A stretch of 64,000 nucleotides of DNA from positions 124,001 through 188,000 of the forward strand of contig NZ_VOHQ01000009.1 of NCBI RefSeq assembly GCF_009192765.1. The letters are read 5' to 3'. Shown one piece after another: positions 9,221-18,430 of this stretch (positions are counted from its first letter, which is position 1; each line of letters opens with the position of its first letter). The DNA comes from Agriterribacter humi (GTDB lineage: Bacteria > Bacteroidota > Bacteroidia > Chitinophagales > Chitinophagaceae). Below the pieces are notes generated by a model. That model made no database searches. It saw nothing but the letters and a program-made list of their open reading frames with translations, and was not told the origin of the DNA. The position numbers and the translations under genes are program-made.

Positions 9221-9973
9221 ATGGATAACAAATCAGAAGCCGGAGCGCTGGATGTGCGGGTGCTTATTCCTATTGAAAGACATAAAACATTAATACAACG
9301 CTTCAGGGAACTGCCTGTTGACGATAGCTTTATCTTTATCAACGATCATGATCCTCTTCCACTCTATTATGAATTCCGCTCCATTTACGGAGATGTGGTA
9401 GGCTGGGAATACCTCAACCGGGGTGGAAGAGAATGGAAGGTGAAAGTTACCCGTACGGAAGCTTCGCAGGGCAGGACATTTACGGATATATCTACCCTGC
9501 TCGATCTTCGGAAAGCTCATGAAGGGGAGTGGAAACAAATTGTATTCCATCGCTATGGCATGATGGAGCAGGGCGATACGATGGAGATCATCGCTGAGAA
9601 AGACCCTAAAGACATTCATGGAATTTTCGTTAATAAGTTTGAAGGAAAGCATTCCTGGATCTACAAAAAGCAGGAACCCGGTGAATACGTTGTGCACATT
9701 ACAAAAAAAGTGAAGAGTGGTCTGGGAGAAGATGGTTTCTCGGTAGTCAATGAGTTTGACATCCGGCCCTTTCCACCAACAGAACGTCATGAAATGTTTT
9801 ATAAAGCCTTTGCCGATATACAACCGGGGGAAGCTTTTGAATTCATCAACGACCATGATCCGAAACCGCTTTATTACCAGATGGAAGCAGAAAGCAAGGA
9901 ACCTTTTAAATGGGAATACCTTCAGAAGGGACCCGAAGAATGGAAGGTGCGAGTGATCAAAACAAAAGGATAG
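9221..9973 (+). CDS. DUF2249-domain protein with repeated domains
   Basis: A soluble 250-residue protein made of DUF2249-like units. The first (about residues 9-78) has FINDHDPLPLYYE and WEYLNRGGREWKV. The last (about residues 180-249) has FINDHDPKPLYYQ and WEYLQKGPEEWKV. A diverged middle unit (about 80-165) lacks the clear INDHDP motif. Function is not established; the family often occurs near respiratory or nitrogen-oxide metabolism genes and hemerythrin-like proteins, and the conserved His/Asp cluster suggests metal or redox chemistry. The ATG at 9221 follows an AT-rich leader. The gene stands alone, upstream of a repeat-rich intergenic region. Confidence 0.8.
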   Translation: MDNKSEAGALDVRVLIPIERHKTLIQRFRELPVDDSFIFINDHDPLPLYYEFRSIYGDVVGWEYLNRGGREWKVKVTRTEASQGRTFTDISTLLDLRKAHEGEWKQIVFHRYGMMEQGDTMEIIAEKDPKDIHGIFVNKFEGKHSWIYKKQEPGEYVVHITKKVKSGLGEDGFSVVNEFDIRPFPPTERHEMFYKAFADIQPGEAFEFINDHDPKPLYYQMEAESKEPFKWEYLQKGPEEWKVRVIKTKG

Positions 9974-10868
9974 CTGCTTGCCGCCGGCAGGTTGGTTTCT
10001 TGTAATTTGCTATCTGGTGCTTTGTATTTGCTTCGGATTTCGGACTTCCGGCTTCGGATTTACTTTATTTGTCATTGACAGTGCAGCACACGCCACCCTA
10101 TTCGTCATTGAGCAGACCCCTTCGCCTGCCTGCCGGCAAGCTGCCTCAGGGTGACAAGCGCTAGTGCGTGGTTGAGCTATAGTACCAAAGCTGAAACATT
10201 ATTCCCCTGCCTGTCATGCTGAGGAACGAAGCATCTAAGAAATGATCATCTGTGCAGCGCATGCTACTCCATTCGCCACTGAGCAGACCCTTCACTGCCT
10301 CAGGGTGACAAGCAGTGGGTTGTTTAATTAGTTTTGTTGTAAATGCTCGATACGGTTACTACCGACCTGCGGATAGTACTATGATGCTGAAGAATGAAGC
10401 ATTTGTATCCACCTCGTGGACAGACTTTATTTCTCTTTTGTTTTTTGTCACTTTTTTTGCGGAAAAAAAGTAACCAAAAAAGCCCCGCCCGAACGACGTT
10501 CAGTCGGACGGGCGCCGGAAAACCCAGCCTGCCGGCTGGCAGGGGATACCCCTCGTTTTCCGGGAGGAGCCCTGATGGAACTTTTGTGCTGCTGTGATTT
10601 CAACTTCATTTCGCTGCTGCTTTCTCATTTTTCAATAGTCCGCACCATCGCTATTATATTTGAGCATTGAAATTGCGTTTCGTTTCGGATGTTGGATTTG
10701 AAATTTTAAATTTATCCGCCCCGGCGGACAGGCCTGCCTGCCGGTAGGCAAGTTTGTTTCTTGTAATTTGCTATTCGGTGCTTTGTATGGCTTCGGATTT
10801 ATTTTATCTGCCATTGGCACGAAGCTCGCCTGCCTGCAGGGAAGCATCTGTGCAACATATCCGAAATA
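9974..10868. repeat. Repeat-rich noncoding region between DUF2249 gene and nrdA
   Basis: No credible gene lies in these 895 bp. Several diverged repeat families occur twice or more. One unit, TTTCTTGTAATTTGCTAT plus GGTGCTTTGTAT and CTTCGGATTT, is at 9992-10040 and 10752-10800, with a weaker relative near 48774-48840. A unit with CATTGAGCAGACCCCTT and TGCCTCAGGGTGACAAGC is at 10100-10160 and 10268-10314. A unit like TGCTGAGGAACGAAGCATCT is at 10217-10236 and again near 10384-10405. A strong inverted repeat (ACTTTTTTT/AAAAAAAGT arms) lies at 10447-10474 and could act as a bidirectional terminator. Such dispersed elements are common between genes in large Chitinophagaceae genomes. Confidence 0.75.
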
Positions 10869-13247
10869 CTAAGCGCTGCAGGTTACGCAACCTTCTTCCA
10901 TACTGCACGACTGCCCCGCTGTTTCGCTTTCGTCAATCATTTGCGTGCCTGCCGCATTTACCAATGGCTCAGCCATTTTGCCTCCCTGTTTCTCTACCGT
11001 AAACTGCACGGCCTGCGAAGCAGCCTTGGTACGCAAATAATACATGCCTGTTTTTAATCCTTTTTTCCATGCATAAAAATGCATTGAGGTAAGCTTGCCG
11101 GCATTGGGGTTGTCAACAAATAGATTAAGCGATTGCGACTGGCAGATATAAGCGCCTCTTTCGGCCGCCATATCAATAATAGTACGTTGTTTGATTTCCC
11201 AAACGGTTTTATATATTTCCCTGATATGACCCGGTATTTCTTCAATTTTTTGAACAGAGCCATTGTGTATCATGATCTTGTTCTTCATATCATCGTTCCA
11301 CAAATTCAGCTCTACCAGGTCTTTCAGCAAATGTTTATTTACCACCACAAACTCCCCGCTCAAAACACGGCGTACATAAATATTAGAGGTATATGGCTCA
11401 AAGCATTCGTTATTTCCCAGTATCTGCGATGTAGATGCGGTAGGCATTGGCGCTACCAGCAAAGAATTCCTAACTCCATGTGTTATTACTTCATCTTTAA
11501 GCCGGTACCAATCCCAGCGCATCGTAGGTTCTACACCCCACATGTCAAATTGAAATACTCCTTTTGATACAGGAGAGCCGGCAAAAGTTTCATAGGGACC
11601 CTGTAGTTTAGCCAGGTCTTTACTGGCAGTCATAGCTGCGAAATAAATGGTTTCAAAAATTTCAGCGTTCAGCTTCCGGGCTTCTTCACTTTCAAACGGG
11701 AGGCGTAATAAAATAAATGTATCGGCCAGTCCCTGTACGCCCAGTCCTACGGGGCGATGCCTCATATTTGAATTCCTGGCCTCTTCCACAGGATAATAAT
11801 TATGATCTATGATCTTGTTCAGGTTTTTGGTTACCTCGTAAGTAACCTCATACAGTTTGTCGTGATCAAATACGCCGTTGTTTACGAATCGTGGTAAAGC
11901 AAGGGAGGCCAGATTACATACCGCTATTTCGTCGGGAGAAGTGAACTCCATTATTTCGGTACAAAGATTGGAACTTTTAATAGTGCCCAGGTTTTGCTGG
12001 TTCGATTTCCGGTTAGCGGCATCCTTGTACAATAAGTAAGGCGTACCGGTTTCAATCTGTGCATCCAGTAAGGCAAACCACAGGTCCTGCGCCTTCACTG
12101 TTTTTCTCCCCCTTCCTTCTTTTTCATATTGTTCATACAGATTTTCAAAGGCTTCACCCCAGCATTCATGCAGGCCCGGCGCTTCATGCGGACAGAATAA
12201 ACTCCAGTCTCCATTGGCTTCCACCCTTTTCATGAACAAATCCGGTATCCATAAGGCATAAAACAAATCTCTTGCCCGCATTTCTTCCTTGCCATGATTT
12301 TTCTTCAGATCTAAAAATTCAAATACATCTGCATGCCAGGGCTCAAGATAAATGGCGAATGCGCCTTTTCGTTTACCCCCGCCCTGGTCAACGTAACGGG
12401 CTGTATCATTAAACACACGAAGCATGGGAATAATGCCATTGCTGGTTCCGTTGGTGCCGCCAATATAGCTGCCCGTAGCGCGGATATCATGAATGGATAA
12501 TCCTATGCCACCGGCACTTTGAGAAATCTTTGCCGTTTGCTTCAGCGTATCGTAAATGCCGTCTATACTGTCTTCCTTCATCGTTAATAAAAAGCAGGAC
12601 GACATTTGCGGCTTTGGTGTTCCCGCATTAAAAAGCGTTGGCGTGGCATGCGTGAACCAGCGTTCGCTCATTAAATGATAGGTTTTGACAGCGCTTTCAA
12701 TATCATCTTTGTGTATGCCAATAGCCACACGCATATACATATGCTGCGGACGTTCCACAACCTTGCCGTCTATGCGCAGCAGGTAAGACTTCTCCAGGGT
12801 TTTAAATCCGAAATAGTCAAATCCATAATCACGGTCATAAATAATAGTAGAATCAAGCAGTTCAGCATTGTCATGAATTACTTTCCAAACATCATCGGCG
12901 AGCAAGGGGGCCGCTTTACCGGCTTTTGCATCTTTGCAGGTATACAATAACTGCATGGTATGCGAAAAACTTTTGATGGTGTTTTTATGCAGGTTGCTTA
13001 CCGCGATGCGACTGGCAAGCAATGCATAATCCGGGTGTTTTACCGTAAGTGAAGCGGCTGTTTCCGCAGCCAGGTTATCGAGCTCTGTGGTGGTAACGCC
13101 ATCGTATAATCCTTCAATCACTTTTTTTGCTACATCAATTGAATTTACAAAGCGCCTGTCTAACCCGTAGCAGAGCTTTTCAATACGGGCGGTTATTTTA
13201 TCAAATTTTACGGATTCTCTCTTTCCGTTTCGTTTTATTACCTGCAT
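10869..13247 (-). CDS. nrdA: Class Ia ribonucleoside-diphosphate reductase, alpha subunit
   Basis: The large catalytic subunit of the oxygen-dependent ribonucleotide reductase reduces NDPs to dNDPs. Its 792 residues begin with an ATP-cone domain ([16 protein letters not shown]), the site of dATP feedback. The active-site region shows SSCFLL and the NLCTEIMEF triad (Asn, Cys, Glu). The C-terminal tail EEGCVTCSA holds the redox-active CxxC that relays electrons from thioredoxin or glutaredoxin. It is the last gene of a leftward cluster nrdB, small 4-helix-bundle ORF, nrdA, and so should be under the cobalamin riboswitch upstream of nrdB unless an internal promoter exists. The 73-nt gap before it holds a GAAAAGTGAAAAGACAGAGG-type simple-sequence tract. 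Confidence 0.96.
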   Translation of the reverse strand: MQVIKRNGKRESVKFDKITARIEKLCYGLDRRFVNSIDVAKKVIEGLYDGVTTTELDNLAAETAASLTVKHPDYALLASRIAVSNLHKNTIKSFSHTMQLLYTCKDAKAGKAAPLLADDVWKVIHDNAELLDSTIIYDRDYGFDYFGFKTLEKSYLLRIDGKVVERPQHMYMRVAIGIHKDDIESAVKTYHLMSERWFTHATPTLFNAGTPKPQMSSCFLLTMKEDSIDGIYDTLKQTAKISQSAGGIGLSIHDIRATGSYIGGTNGTSNGIIPMLRVFNDTARYVDQGGGKRKGAFAIYLEPWHADVFEFLDLKKNHGKEEMRARDLFYALWIPDLFMKRVEANGDWSLFCPHEAPGLHECWGEAFENLYEQYEKEGRGRKTVKAQDLWFALLDAQIETGTPYLLYKDAANRKSNQQNLGTIKSSNLCTEIMEFTSPDEIAVCNLASLALPRFVNNGVFDHDKLYEVTYEVTKNLNKIIDHNYYPVEEARNSNMRHRPVGLGVQGLADTFILLRLPFESEEARKLNAEIFETIYFAAMTASKDLAKLQGPYETFAGSPVSKGVFQFDMWGVEPTMRWDWYRLKDEVITHGVRNSLLVAPMPTASTSQILGNNECFEPYTSNIYVRRVLSGEFVVVNKHLLKDLVELNLWNDDMKNKIMIHNGSVQKIEEIPGHIREIYKTVWEIKQRTIIDMAAERGAYICQSQSLNLFVDNPNAGKLTSMHFYAWKKGLKTGMYYLRTKAASQAVQFTVEKQGGKMAEPLVNAAGTQMIDESETAGQSCSMEEGCVTCSA

Positions 13248-13320
13248 GGTGTGTGTTTTAATAAATTAATATTTCAATGTGAAAAGTGAAAAGACAGAGG
13301 GTGAAAGAGAAATACAGCTT

Positions 13321-13620
13321 CTACGTTCTTTCAACCATTTTGGTTAATAGTGCAAAACAGGAATTAAGAAGTGATCTCAATTCATTCAACGCATCCTTAC
13401 TTAAATAATCAAGGTCTACCATTGCCTCGGCTGCCGCATCAATTTCAATTACTGATCCACAACTGATTTCCCAAAACCGTTTAGGTTCTGCTGCTGATCT
13501 TCCTGACGCACCTTCATTAATATTCAACTTAACTGAAAGCGCTGCCCGCCTGATCTGCTGAACAAGATTAAATTTTTCTTCCGGAGGAAGCTGTAATGTA
13601 ATCCTGTAACAAACTTTCAT
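13321..13620 (-). CDS. Four-helix-bundle (S23/IVP-like) protein, N-terminus uncertain
   Basis: The 99 residues from ATG 13620 match the four-helix-bundle family related to 23S rRNA intervening-sequence proteins (QQIRRAALSV, INEGASGR, and the C-terminal helix). The family is usually about 115-125 residues and starts with a K-N/D-L-x-V-Y/W helix. Those residues (HKNLQVYTISRQL) are encoded in frame just upstream, from about 13659, but no ATG, GTG or TTG precedes them before an in-frame TAA at 13681-13683. Either a rare start codon is used, or the original start was lost and the product is truncated. The gene sits between nrdB and nrdA, on the same strand, probably as a passenger. Function is unknown; these proteins form pentameric helical bundles. 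Confidence 0.65.
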   Translation of the reverse strand: MKVCYRITLQLPPEEKFNLVQQIRRAALSVKLNINEGASGRSAAEPKRFWEISCGSVIEIDAAAEAMVDLDYLSKDALNELRSLLNSCFALLTKMVERT

Positions 13621-13740
13621 TAACTGTCGGGAAATAGTATATACCTGCAGGTTCTTGTGACCAGGATTTAAAAATATAGGTTAGTATTTTGAGGTGAGGA
13701 AGTGATCGCATTAAAATTACAAAATACTTTTCGACGAAAC

Positions 13741-13813
13741 CCTTCTCCCCTCTCACTTCTCACTTCTGATCTCTGACCTCTGATTTCTCCCTCTCACCTC
13801 TTACCCCTCCCCT
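13741..13813. repeat. Polypyrimidine simple-sequence tract
   Basis: A degenerate CTCTCACTTCTCACTTCTGA / CTCTGACCTCTGATTTCTCC tract directly follows the nrdB stop. Related tracts occur at 13278-13314, in the riboswitch loop at 15000-15046 and, as purine strand, inside rluB. It is probably neutral slippage-prone sequence. Confidence 0.7.
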
Positions 13814-13814
13814 C

Positions 13815-14783
13815 CTAAAAATCTTCTTCCAAACTAAAGGCCTGCGCCTCTTTGCCTGCGCCCAGCACACCGGATTTCTGGTAGTCTCCAACGCGTTTTT
13901 CAAAAAAGTTGGTTTTGCCTTCCAATGATATCATCTCCATAAAATCAAAAGGATTGGCAGCATTGAATATTTTATCATATCCCAGTTCCACCAGCCAGCG
14001 GTCGGCCACAAACTCAATGTATTGCTGCATGAGTTTTGCATTCATGCCAATAAGCGCAACAGGCAAAGCTTCTGTTATAAACTCTTTTTCTATTTCCACA
14101 GCATCTTTAATAATGCCATGCACATCCTCCTGCGATAATGTATTGCTGAGCATACTGTACAACTGGCAGGCGAATTCGCAATGCAGTCCTTCATCACGGC
14201 TTATCAATTCATTGCTGAAAGTAAGTCCCGGCATTAAACCCCTTTTCTTCAGCCAGAAGAGCGAACAAAAACTACCGCTGAAAAATATGCCTTCTACCGC
14301 GGCAAAGGCCACCAGTCGTTCAGCAAATGAACCGTTTTCAATCCAACGCAGCGCCCATTCCGCTTTACGTTTCACTGCCGGTATGGTTTCAATAGCATGA
14401 AATAAGCGGTCTTTCTCTACAGGATCTTTTATATACGTATCAATCAGCAGCGCATAGGTTTCCGAATGAATATTTTCCATCATGATCTGGAAGCCGTAAA
14501 AGCATCGGGCTTCCGGCAACTGCACTTCGCTCATGAAATTTACCGCAAGGTTTTCATTTACGATACCGTCGCTTGCAGCAAAAAAAGCCAGCACATGCGA
14601 AATAAAATGACGTTCGCCATCATTGAGGTTAGCCCAGTGCTGCAAGTCGCCACTGAGGTCAATTTCCTCTGCCGTCCAGAAACTGGCTTCATGTTTCTTA
14701 TACATTTCCCACAGTTTGGGATAATTGATAGGCAGAATAACAAACCTGTCTTTGTTTTCTTTCAATAAGAGTTCTGTTTCCAT
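13815..14783 (-). CDS. nrdB: Class Ia ribonucleoside-diphosphate reductase, beta (radical) subunit
   Basis: The small subunit holds the diiron-tyrosyl radical cofactor that starts catalysis in NrdA. Putative iron ligands are Asp42 (TAEEID), Glu103 and His106 ([10 protein letters not shown]), Glu164 (AAVEGIFF), and Glu198 and His201 ([10 protein letters not shown]). Tyr110 is in the radical position, so this is a normal radical-bearing class Ia protein. The [19 protein letters not shown] stretch is close to eukaryotic R2, as is common in Bacteroidota. Length is 322 residues. It is the first gene of the leftward nrd cluster, about 135 nt downstream of a cobalamin riboswitch. Confidence 0.96.
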   Translation of the reverse strand: METELLLKENKDRFVILPINYPKLWEMYKKHEASFWTAEEIDLSGDLQHWANLNDGERHFISHVLAFFAASDGIVNENLAVNFMSEVQLPEARCFYGFQIMMENIHSETYALLIDTYIKDPVEKDRLFHAIETIPAVKRKAEWALRWIENGSFAERLVAFAAVEGIFFSGSFCSLFWLKKRGLMPGLTFSNELISRDEGLHCEFACQLYSMLSNTLSQEDVHGIIKDAVEIEKEFITEALPVALIGMNAKLMQQYIEFVADRWLVELGYDKIFNAANPFDFMEMISLEGKTNFFEKRVGDYQKSGVLGAGKEAQAFSLEEDF

Positions 14784-14917
14784 GTAACATTCGTTTAAGA
14801 AATGAAAAATAAAATAATAGGACTAACGAAGACAAGGCAGGAGAAGACAAGATTACATATAGCGATAAAGATGCCTGACCCACCCTTGCTTTTCCTCCGA
14901 AAGCAAATAGTGAAACA

Positions 14918-15125
14918 ATGCCGCCTGGCAGGTCTTCTGGCTTGGTTTACTGCTGAACACCTTCCCGTGGCGCCGGGGCGCCACAGTGGTATGAAGATTC
15001 AGCAAGTGAGAGGTGAGTAGTGAATAGTGAGTGAGAAATACACACCGACTTTTACCTACTGCCAACTCACAAACCTTACAGCTACGGGGATAGCACCGGA
15101 TTTACACCGGCTTCCCTTTTAATCT
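14918..15125 (-). promoter_or_regulatory. Cobalamin (AdoCbl-type) riboswitch upstream of nrdB
   Basis: Read on the minus strand, the leader has the hallmark blocks in order. GGGAAGCCGGTG...AATCCGGTGC and CCCCGTAGCTGTAAG come from about 15118 down to 15072. CCACTGTGGCGCC followed by GGGAAGG comes from about 14992 to 14965, and the B12 box AAGCCAGAAGACCTGCC from about 14943 to 14927. This is the classic cobalamin aptamer. The region between the second and third blocks (about 15000-15046) is a CTCACTCACTATTCACTACT-like simple-sequence insert. Cobalamin binding would be expected to lower expression of the B12-independent reductase, implying a B12-dependent (class II) enzyme elsewhere in the genome. 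The expression platform is not obvious; a TTGCTTT/AAAGCAA hairpin lies just downstream. Confidence 0.93.
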
Positions 15126-15420
15126 GCTACAAAATAATTTTGTATTTGAACCAATGCGGACATCAAATATAGAAACGAAACAACCGCTCTACAGAAAGAC
15201 TTATCAACAGGTGTGCAAAACCATCAGGCCCGCAGGAGGAACGCCGGCAGAAGCCATCTAACAAAACTTTGAGGAATCATCTTACTGTATTCTTTTACGG
15301 TAGCCCTTGTTGGCAAAGTTTTTGTCTGGATTTGGGCCGGAAAAGAATTGACGCAATTTTAATTGGCATCCGGAACAGTAGAGAGCAGGCAAAAACAAAC
15401 CCAAAATAGATCGAACAACT
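15126..15420. other. Divergent promoter region between nrd riboswitch and beta-lactamase gene
   Basis: This gene-free stretch holds the nrd -7 candidate (15164-15171) and must contain the promoter for the beta-lactamase gene. I see no consensus -7/-33 pair on the plus strand and no other structure. Confidence 0.4.
15164..15171 (-). promoter_or_regulatory. Candidate -7 box for the riboswitch-nrd transcript
   Basis: On the minus strand TATATTTG fits the TAnnTTTG -7 consensus. The predicted start about 7 nt downstream would place the 5' end some 30 nt before the riboswitch core. A -33 TTG at ideal spacing was not found. Confidence 0.45.
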
Positions 15421-16158
15421 ATGCGCACTATACTTTTTATACTCACATTTTTTATATGTGCCACAGGCATCGGGCAAAGTGACGCTCAAAAATTAATCAT
15501 TACACCGCTCACCAAAGACTTTTACATCTATACCACATTTGGCGATCCCGGAAACGGGTCCCTGTATCCTGCCAACGGAATGTACCTGGTAACCAGCCAG
15601 TGCGCTGTTTTGTTTGACACACCCTGGGACACAACCCAGTTTCAGCCACTGCTCGACAGCATACAAACGAGGCACAATCAAAAAGTGATCATGTGCATTG
15701 CCACACATTTTCACAGCGACAGAACAGCCGGGCTGCATTATTACAAACAAAAGGGCATTAAAACGTATACGACAAAACATACGGACGACCTGCTGAAAGA
15801 AAAAAACGGGCCCAGGGCCGAGTTTTTAATTTATGGGGATACCACTTTTAATGTTGGGCGATACGCTTTTGAAACATTTTATCCCGGCAAGGGACACAGC
15901 CCGGACAATATTGTACTCTGGTTCGGCAGGGACAGCATTTTATACGGCGGTTGTTTTATAAAGAGCATTGAAACCAACAGTCCGGGCAATTTGTCGGACG
16001 CCAACATTACCGAATGGATAAGATCCATAGAAAATGTTCAAAATACATTCGGAAACCCGGCTTTTACCATTACCGGGCACCAAAGCTGGGCAAGCAAAAA
16101 ATCTTTATCCCATACCTTAAAGATTTTAAAAGAATACAAAAGCGCAAACAGCAAATAA
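15421..16158 (+). CDS. Subclass B1 metallo-beta-lactamase
   Basis: A 245-residue secreted zinc hydrolase with an N-terminal hydrophobic signal segment (about residues 1-19). All six B1 zinc ligands are present: His96, His98 and Asp100 in THFHSDRTAG, His159 in GKGHSPDN, Cys178 in GGCFIKS, and His220 in TGHQSW. The Cys ligand and the HxHxD motif separate B1 from B2 and B3 and from glyoxalase-II-like relatives. HFHSDRTAG and GGCFIKS resemble acquired carbapenemases such as IMP. Length and signal peptide fit chromosomal Bacteroidota enzymes of the BlaB/IND/CfiA kind. Carbapenem hydrolysis is expected from the family but not shown. It is not flanked by mobile-element genes, so it is probably intrinsic. 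Confidence 0.88.
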   Translation: MRTILFILTFFICATGIGQSDAQKLIITPLTKDFYIYTTFGDPGNGSLYPANGMYLVTSQCAVLFDTPWDTTQFQPLLDSIQTRHNQKVIMCIATHFHSDRTAGLHYYKQKGIKTYTTKHTDDLLKEKNGPRAEFLIYGDTTFNVGRYAFETFYPGKGHSPDNIVLWFGRDSILYGGCFIKSIETNSPGNLSDANITEWIRSIENVQNTFGNPAFTITGHQSWASKKSLSHTLKILKEYKSANSK

Positions 16159-16609
16159 GTCCGCTACAGCAGGGCTTGCACAGCCTGAACAAAAGGAGAT
16201 CATCGCGAACTGAATATTTTACCTGTTAAAAAAATAGCCATGGTATAAAATTATGCCTATAGCATTATTCGATATGGGTAAAGGCTATACTTTATTTTCG
16301 AAAAGTGATTACAAAAACACCAGGCATGCGCATTACGCCATTGAAGTGGTATGCTGCACAGATGGCGCATTTCTATAAAATGTTCGGCATCTATCCTTTT
16401 TTTGTGCTGAAAACTTAGCAGGTTTATACAAGTTTCCCGTTTCCTGTTTATGGAATTTTGCTGCATCGTTTCAGGAAAGATTCAAAACTAACCCCTGTTG
16501 TATAAACCAGGTCATTTATGAATAACCATTGTTGCCGGGCAAAGTGTTCAACCACTTTGCCGGCGGGCAACATCCCGGGTGCGGAGATGGCTGTGTGCCC
16601 GGTATTTAT
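16159..16609. other. Intergenic region between convergent genes
   Basis: No supported gene. The only clear structure is the hairpin at 16531-16571, listed separately. Short reading frames on the minus strand here show no family resemblance. Confidence 0.45.
16531..16571. terminator. Strong hairpin between convergent genes
   Basis: GTTGCCGGGCAAAGTG pairs with CACTTTGCC-GGC-GGGCAAC around a six-base loop, with small bulges. It lies between the ends of the beta-lactamase gene and the membrane-protein gene. There is no strong T-run, so it may be a terminator or an mRNA-end stabiliser. Confidence 0.5.
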
Positions 16610-17008
16610 TTATGTATAGAAGCCTTTCCATTTTATTGCACAGCCTGTAAAATAAACAAAGGCAAAGAAAAAGAAGATGACATAGGTAACCACCGAATGC
16701 GTTGAGAATACAGTATTATCCTGCAAAATAACGTACACCGCGAAGGAAACCAGCATCGCTGTGCTCAGCGTGGAAAGCATGAAATTGATTTTCCTGATAT
16801 CTATAAGCGCTGAGAAGATTAGATATCCTGCGGATACCAGCGATGCAAATGATAAAATAAAAGCGGAAGGATCGCCTTTTACACCTGATCCGATTCCCAT
16901 CAGTAAAATAAAAAACATAGGCAACGCCAACTTTTCGCCAACCACAAGAATACAAAAGAAGCTTATAGCAGTACCAATTTTAATAATGGATAAAACCGTA
17001 TTTGACAT
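16610..17008 (-). CDS. Small integral membrane protein of unknown function
   Basis: About 132 residues with four predicted membrane helices (VLSIIKIGTAISFFCILVV, a segment around LALPMFFILLMG, FILSFASLVSAGYLIFSAL, and two close C-terminal hydrophobic stretches). I recognise no family. The ATG at 17008 (MSNTV) is preferred over an upstream GTG at 17017. It converges with the beta-lactamase gene and has no obvious partner. Coding character is supported by the long hydrophobic pattern and lack of a competing frame. Confidence 0.55.
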   Translation of the reverse strand: MSNTVLSIIKIGTAISFFCILVVGEKLALPMFFILLMGIGSGVKGDPSAFILSFASLVSAGYLIFSALIDIRKINFMLSTLSTAMLVSFAVYVILQDNTVFSTHSVVTYVIFFFFAFVYFTGCAIKWKGFYT

Positions 17009-17632
17009 GCGTTGCACTTTATATTATCCCCGAATTAAAGGTAGTCGTTTTGTTTGAACAGGATATTCACAGCCTTGCTATTGAACGTACGGCAAAGCCC
17101 AACGCCTGTATATTTTCCCTGCATGCTTTTGACCATCACCGCCCGCAGCGTGAAGGGAAATGCCTGCGGGATTTTTGTAAGAATAAAATAATCTCCTTAC
17201 CTTGAAGGAGCATTGATCCATCATTCTACAAACAGCCTGAACCCGTATTTTCATCATTCAGCGTCTTTTTTATGTACCCGTATGCAACGCCTGTTGTGGG
17301 CTATGCAGCCGCATGACTGTGACTGAGATGGCGAAGCGCTGCCCGCTTATCCGCGTATAAGGGCGGCTTAGAAACGTTTAAAAACGGATAGGAGAAATTG
17401 TACTGGTGCTGTGACGTTTGAAAACTGCCCTTTTGGTAGAGCACTAATCAGGTTACCGGGTAAATTAAATTTAAAGTGATGACCAGGTAGGGGGAGGAAA
17501 TATAAATGTTGTATGCAACCTATAGGACCACAGGTTTCTTTTCGTGGTGGGAACATTATACAGGAAAGTGTTTTGTTTTTGTAGGGTTGTTGGGGTTGAC
17601 AACATGTAAGAAAAGATTAGGATTGACATTTT
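17009..17632. other. Intergenic region, no gene seen
   Basis: About 620 bp without a credible gene. Hairpins occur at about 17141-17171 (CCCGCAG / CTGCGGG arms followed by ATTTTTG) and 17191-17208 (CTCCTT / AAGGAG). The base composition shifts to AT-rich near 17560, where the accessory island begins. Confidence 0.45.
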
Positions 17633-18259
17633 ATGACAATAGGAGCAGTTAGAATTTTATCATTTTTAAAAAATAGCCAACTTTCAAATAATATTGATGT
17701 TGATATTGCTGTTGGCGTAAACCTGACCGTAAGTGAAGTAATACACTTTGCTTCAAACCTTGAGCAAGAGAAATACATTATAGATGTTAGCAATGAATAT
17801 CAACAAAATTTAGGAGTAAAATCTTGGCTAATAACGAATGAAGGAATTATTAAATTAAAAGAAATCGAATCTATTCCCCAAAAAGAAAAACTTGATAAAA
17901 TATCAAAATCAGATGGGACATTTATTTGCAGACCAGCAAACCAAGATATTACTCCAAAAGCTTTTGAAGTTAATCCCGTAGTAATGGTAGCGGGATTTGA
18001 AACACCAACTGAAAGGAGAATGCTTTGGATGATTGCCCATTACCCATATTTATTAAACTCTTTTTTCTTAGACGACTTGGGTAGAGATAGCTTAAAACTG
18101 AAACATTATATAAAGCAATCGGAAGATAACATAGCTTATTATATAACGATAAAAGGGCAACTTCATAGGCTGACAAGTCATCCACAATGGATTTTTATTC
18201 AGCTTTTATTAGCCGCATTTTTAGCATTGATTGTAGGGATTATTATAAAAAAATGGTAA
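17633..18259 (+). CDS. Hypothetical protein with N-terminal winged-helix-like part and C-terminal membrane anchor
   Basis: A 208-residue AT-rich gene at the left end of the accessory island. The first 80 residues (ILSFLKNSQLSNNIDVDIA, then TVSEVIHFASNLEQEKYI, then a short wing-like LITNEGIIKL) look like a winged-helix fold. The C-terminus ends in one hydrophobic helix (FIQLLLAAFLALIVGIIIKKW), giving a tail-anchored topology with the rest cytoplasmic. I do not recognise a named family. It lies outside the two stem-loop repeats that bracket the restriction-modification operon but has similar composition, so it may be a separate accessory cassette. Confidence 0.65.
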   Translation: MTIGAVRILSFLKNSQLSNNIDVDIAVGVNLTVSEVIHFASNLEQEKYIIDVSNEYQQNLGVKSWLITNEGIIKLKEIESIPQKEKLDKISKSDGTFICRPANQDITPKAFEVNPVVMVAGFETPTERRMLWMIAHYPYLLNSFFLDDLGRDSLKLKHYIKQSEDNIAYYITIKGQLHRLTSHPQWIFIQLLLAAFLALIVGIIIKKW

Positions 18260-18430
18260 TAATAAAAGCGATAAATATCAAAATAATGCATGCCCATGTG
18301 GATAATCGTTTATTTCTCTCTATAACTTCATATCTGAAGTTTTTGTATTTTGGCTAGACAAAGCGTAAATAATGATAGTACTTCAAGTATGCAGGTTGTG
18401 ACAAAATGTTTTGTTGGACGAAAGGCTGCA

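Noticed and set aside
10394-10847. Short ORFs on both strands in the repeat region
   Set aside because: They run through inverted and dispersed repeats and have no family resemblance.
16257-16466. Small minus-strand ORF after the beta-lactamase gene
   Set aside because: No start context, family pattern or neighbour support; likely chance.
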